From assembly GCF_014287815.1 (NCBI RefSeq), contig NZ_JACOOQ010000002.1:136330-200329 (forward strand): a stretch of 64,000 nucleotides of DNA. Reading direction: 5' to 3'. Position numbers and translations under genes: made by a program. Under the pieces are notes generated by a model, which worked only from the letters and a program-made list of their open reading frames with translations, had not been told where the DNA came from and did no database searches. The DNA is from Clostridium lentum. Lineage in GTDB: Bacteria > Bacillota > Clostridia > Clostridiales > Clostridiaceae. Shown here piece by piece: positions 62,674 to 64,000 of the stretch (within the stretch, counting starts at the first letter, position 1; each line of letters starts with the position of its first letter).

Positions 62674-63516
62674 ATGAAAAAAGCTATTTTAGTGGTAAGC
62701 TTTGGTACAAGTTATTTGGAACCATTGAAGAATTCAATTGAAAATGTTGAAAATAAAATTAGAAATCAATTTAAAGATTATGATGTATATAGAGCATTTA
62801 CATCTCATATGATAATTAAAAAGCTTGAAATAGTACATGGACTTATAGTTGAAAAACCAGAAGAATTACTTGAAAGATTATATATTGAGGGATATGAAGA
62901 AGTTATAATTCAGCCTCTTCATATAATACCAGGAGAAGAATTTAGTTATATAAAGAATATTGAAGTATATTTTAAAGATAAGTTTAAATCAATAAAGGTT
63001 GGACGTCCAATATTTTATTATCAAGGAATAGAAGGACTTCCAGAAGATTATTCATTATTTATAAAATCTATTAAAGGAATTATAGAAGGAGAAGAAGCAG
63101 TAGTTATGATGGGGCATGGAACAGTTCATCCATCTAATGCAGTATATGGAGCTCTTCAAAGTGTTTTAAATGATGAAGGATATAAAAATGTTTTTGTAGG
63201 AACAGTAAAAGGCTATCCAAATTTTACAAGTGTATTAAATAAAATAAAGAAACGAGGTATTAAGAAAGTATTATTAATGCCACTTATGCTTGTAGCTGGA
63301 AATCATGCTATCAATGATATGACTTCGGAAAAAGATAATTCATGGAAATCTATGCTGGAAGCTGAAGGGATAGAAGTAAAGCTATGGACCAAAGGACTAG
63401 GGGAAGTAGATGAATTTGCACAGTTATATATAGATAGAGTAGATGATTTAATAAATAATAGATATATTGGAACAGAAGAAATAAAAAAACATAAAATAAT
63501 ATATATTGACAAATAA
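62674..63516 (+). CDS. cbiK: Sirohydrochlorin cobaltochelatase CbiK
   Basis: A 280-residue class-II chelatase. The start KKAILVVSFGTSYLEPL, the metal-site His in MMGHGTVHPSNA (near residue 147) and in VAGNHAINDMTSE (near 208) are diagnostic. It inserts Co2+ (or Fe2+) into sirohydrochlorin, giving the precobalamin route or sirohaem. No other cobalamin-ring genes lie in this window, and a sirohaem enzyme (AsrC) does, so a ferrochelatase role is possible. There is no riboswitch upstream. Confidence 0.94.
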   Translation: MKKAILVVSFGTSYLEPLKNSIENVENKIRNQFKDYDVYRAFTSHMIIKKLEIVHGLIVEKPEELLERLYIEGYEEVIIQPLHIIPGEEFSYIKNIEVYFKDKFKSIKVGRPIFYYQGIEGLPEDYSLFIKSIKGIIEGEEAVVMMGHGTVHPSNAVYGALQSVLNDEGYKNVFVGTVKGYPNFTSVLNKIKKRGIKKVLLMPLMLVAGNHAINDMTSEKDNSWKSMLEAEGIEVKLWTKGLGEVDEFAQLYIDRVDDLINNRYIGTEEIKKHKIIYIDK

Positions 63517-63534
63517 TAATTATTCTATGATAAT
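63506..63534 (+). promoter_or_regulatory. Promoter of the ferredoxin gene
   Basis: TTGACA at 63506-63511 and GATAAT at 63529-63534 with 17 nt spacing, 38 nt before the ferredoxin start codon. Confidence 0.65.
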
Positions 63535-63571
63535 ATACTTAAATAATATAAAAACTTAGGAGGAAATTCAA

Positions 63572-63757
63572 ATGAAAGCATTTGTAGATGAAAATGTATG
63601 TATAAGCTGTGGAATGTGTGAAGGAATCTGTGGAGATGTATTTTCACTTGATACTGGAGTAGCAGTAGCTATAGAAGGAGATGTGGCTGCAGATTTAGAA
63701 GATGCAGTTAACGAAGCATGTGATAGTTGTCCAGTAGCGGCAATATCAGTAGAATAA
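63572..63757 (+). CDS. 4Fe-4S ferredoxin (single or degenerate second cluster)
   Basis: A 61-residue acidic ferredoxin. The motif C-IS-C-GM-C-EGI-C is at residues about 11-21, and a later CDSCPVAAI supplies two further Cys. This is the pattern of the short monocluster ferredoxins (Thermotoga/Desulfovibrio type), where C21 may be a disulfide partner. It is a general electron carrier. AGGAGG precedes the ATG. Confidence 0.93.
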   Translation: MKAFVDENVCISCGMCEGICGDVFSLDTGVAVAIEGDVAADLEDAVNEACDSCPVAAISVE

Positions 63758-63793
63758 TTATTTAATCCCTTTAAATCACCTATAAATTATATG

Positions 63794-63822
63794 AGAGTTG
63801 CATTTATGCAACTCTTTTTTTA
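63794..63822 (+). terminator. Terminator after ferredoxin gene
   Basis: AGAGTTGCAT pairs with ATGCAACTCT, followed by T7. Confidence 0.9.
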
Positions 63823-63850
63823 AAGTACAGGAAAGTATAAAATTTTCGAT

Positions 63851-63883
63851 GGCTGAAAGTTAGATGTTATCTAGCATTCAGCC
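63851..63883. repeat. Inverted repeat upstream of partial transposase
   Basis: GGCTGAAAGTTAGAT pairs with ATCTAGCATTCAGCC around a GTT loop, with two mismatches. It could be a second terminator or the left-end structure of the element starting downstream. Confidence 0.4.
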
Positions 63884-63929
63884 TTTAAATATGTTAAATT
63901 TATTAATTATAAATTAGAGGTTTTTACAT

Positions 63930-64000
63930 ATGAAAAAAGGTAAAATAAAAATAATACTAGAAGATCACTGGCATGGGTTCTTAAAAATATATGAAAATAA
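63930..64000 (+). CDS. N-terminal start of a probable transposase (cut by window end)
   Basis: The frame is open to the window end and reads MKKGKIKIILEDHW followed by HGFLKIYEN. The pattern ILxDHWxxF resembles the N-terminus of IS91-like transposases that have a zinc-binding domain. Only about 23 residues are visible, so this is tentative. A weak TTAGAGG site precedes the ATG. Confidence 0.42.
   Translation, partial: MKKGKIKIILEDHWHGFLKIYEN

Overview
The window is AT-rich, low-GC Firmicute DNA. Codon use is strongly A/T-ending, ribosome binding sites are AGGAGG-like, and short Rho-independent terminators are frequent. The gene set points to an anaerobic, probably gut-associated Clostridium sensu stricto: hybrid cluster protein, HydG, AsrABC sulfite reductase, a ferredoxin-type nitrate reductase, NEAT haem-uptake proteins and a zinc-motif-free second ribosomal protein S4. 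The species cannot be fixed from sequence alone.

Layout. 1-2.4 kb: end of hcp, an unknown gene and a hemerythrin (NO/O2 stress). 2.4-6.9 kb: hydG, a remnant of a cfa gene, an alpha/beta hydrolase and a cytoplasmic GH13 amylase with a starch-binding tail. 7.0-14.8 kb: a cobalamin-riboswitch operon. 14.9-19.2 kb: DegV, a small protein and TrkA/TrkH potassium uptake. 19.2-25.5 kb: AraC regulator and a NEAT/ABC haem-type uptake operon with a Fur-like box. 25.6-36.5 kb: accessory region with several GNATs, an IS1595-family element carrying a passenger gene (1842 bp, perfect 8-bp target duplication), small membrane proteins, dgt, and a DapF-family gene split by an IStron (group I intron plus TnpB). 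36.7-45.2 kb: Crp-family regulator, asrABC with a TDT transporter, and a nitrate reductase operon. 45.3-51.4 kb: molybdenum cofactor genes (mobB, moeA, mobA-mogA fusion, MoeA-like, moaC, moaA, MOSC). 51.7-55.3 kb: polar amino-acid ABC importer and a cysteine desulfidase-family protein. 55.4-64 kb: secondary rpsD, HAD phosphatases, GntP permease, C26 peptidase, PHP phosphoesterase, CbiK, ferredoxin and the start of a probable transposase.

The strongest candidate for an under-described system is the riboswitch operon at 7.0-14.8 kb. It encodes an LPXTG-anchored beta-propeller protein, a membrane-anchored protein with a DUF4430 domain (similar to the C-terminal domain of intrinsic factor/transcobalamin), a complete dedicated ECF importer (EcfT, fused double EcfA, CbrT-like S component), and a TIM-barrel protein of the AP-endonuclease-2/xylose-isomerase fold, the fold of the cobamide amidohydrolase CbiR. 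Together they read as a Gram-positive corrinoid capture, import and remodelling pathway. Other strong signals are the IStron inside a DapF homologue that lacks both catalytic cysteines, and a near-consensus Fur/Zur box abutting the promoter of an S4 paralogue without the zinc-binding cysteines.

How parts connect: AsrC needs sirohaem and CbiK could make it (or cobalt-sirohydrochlorin). The Mo-cofactor cluster directly follows the molybdoenzyme it serves. Sulfite reduction and cysteine desulfidation both yield sulfide.
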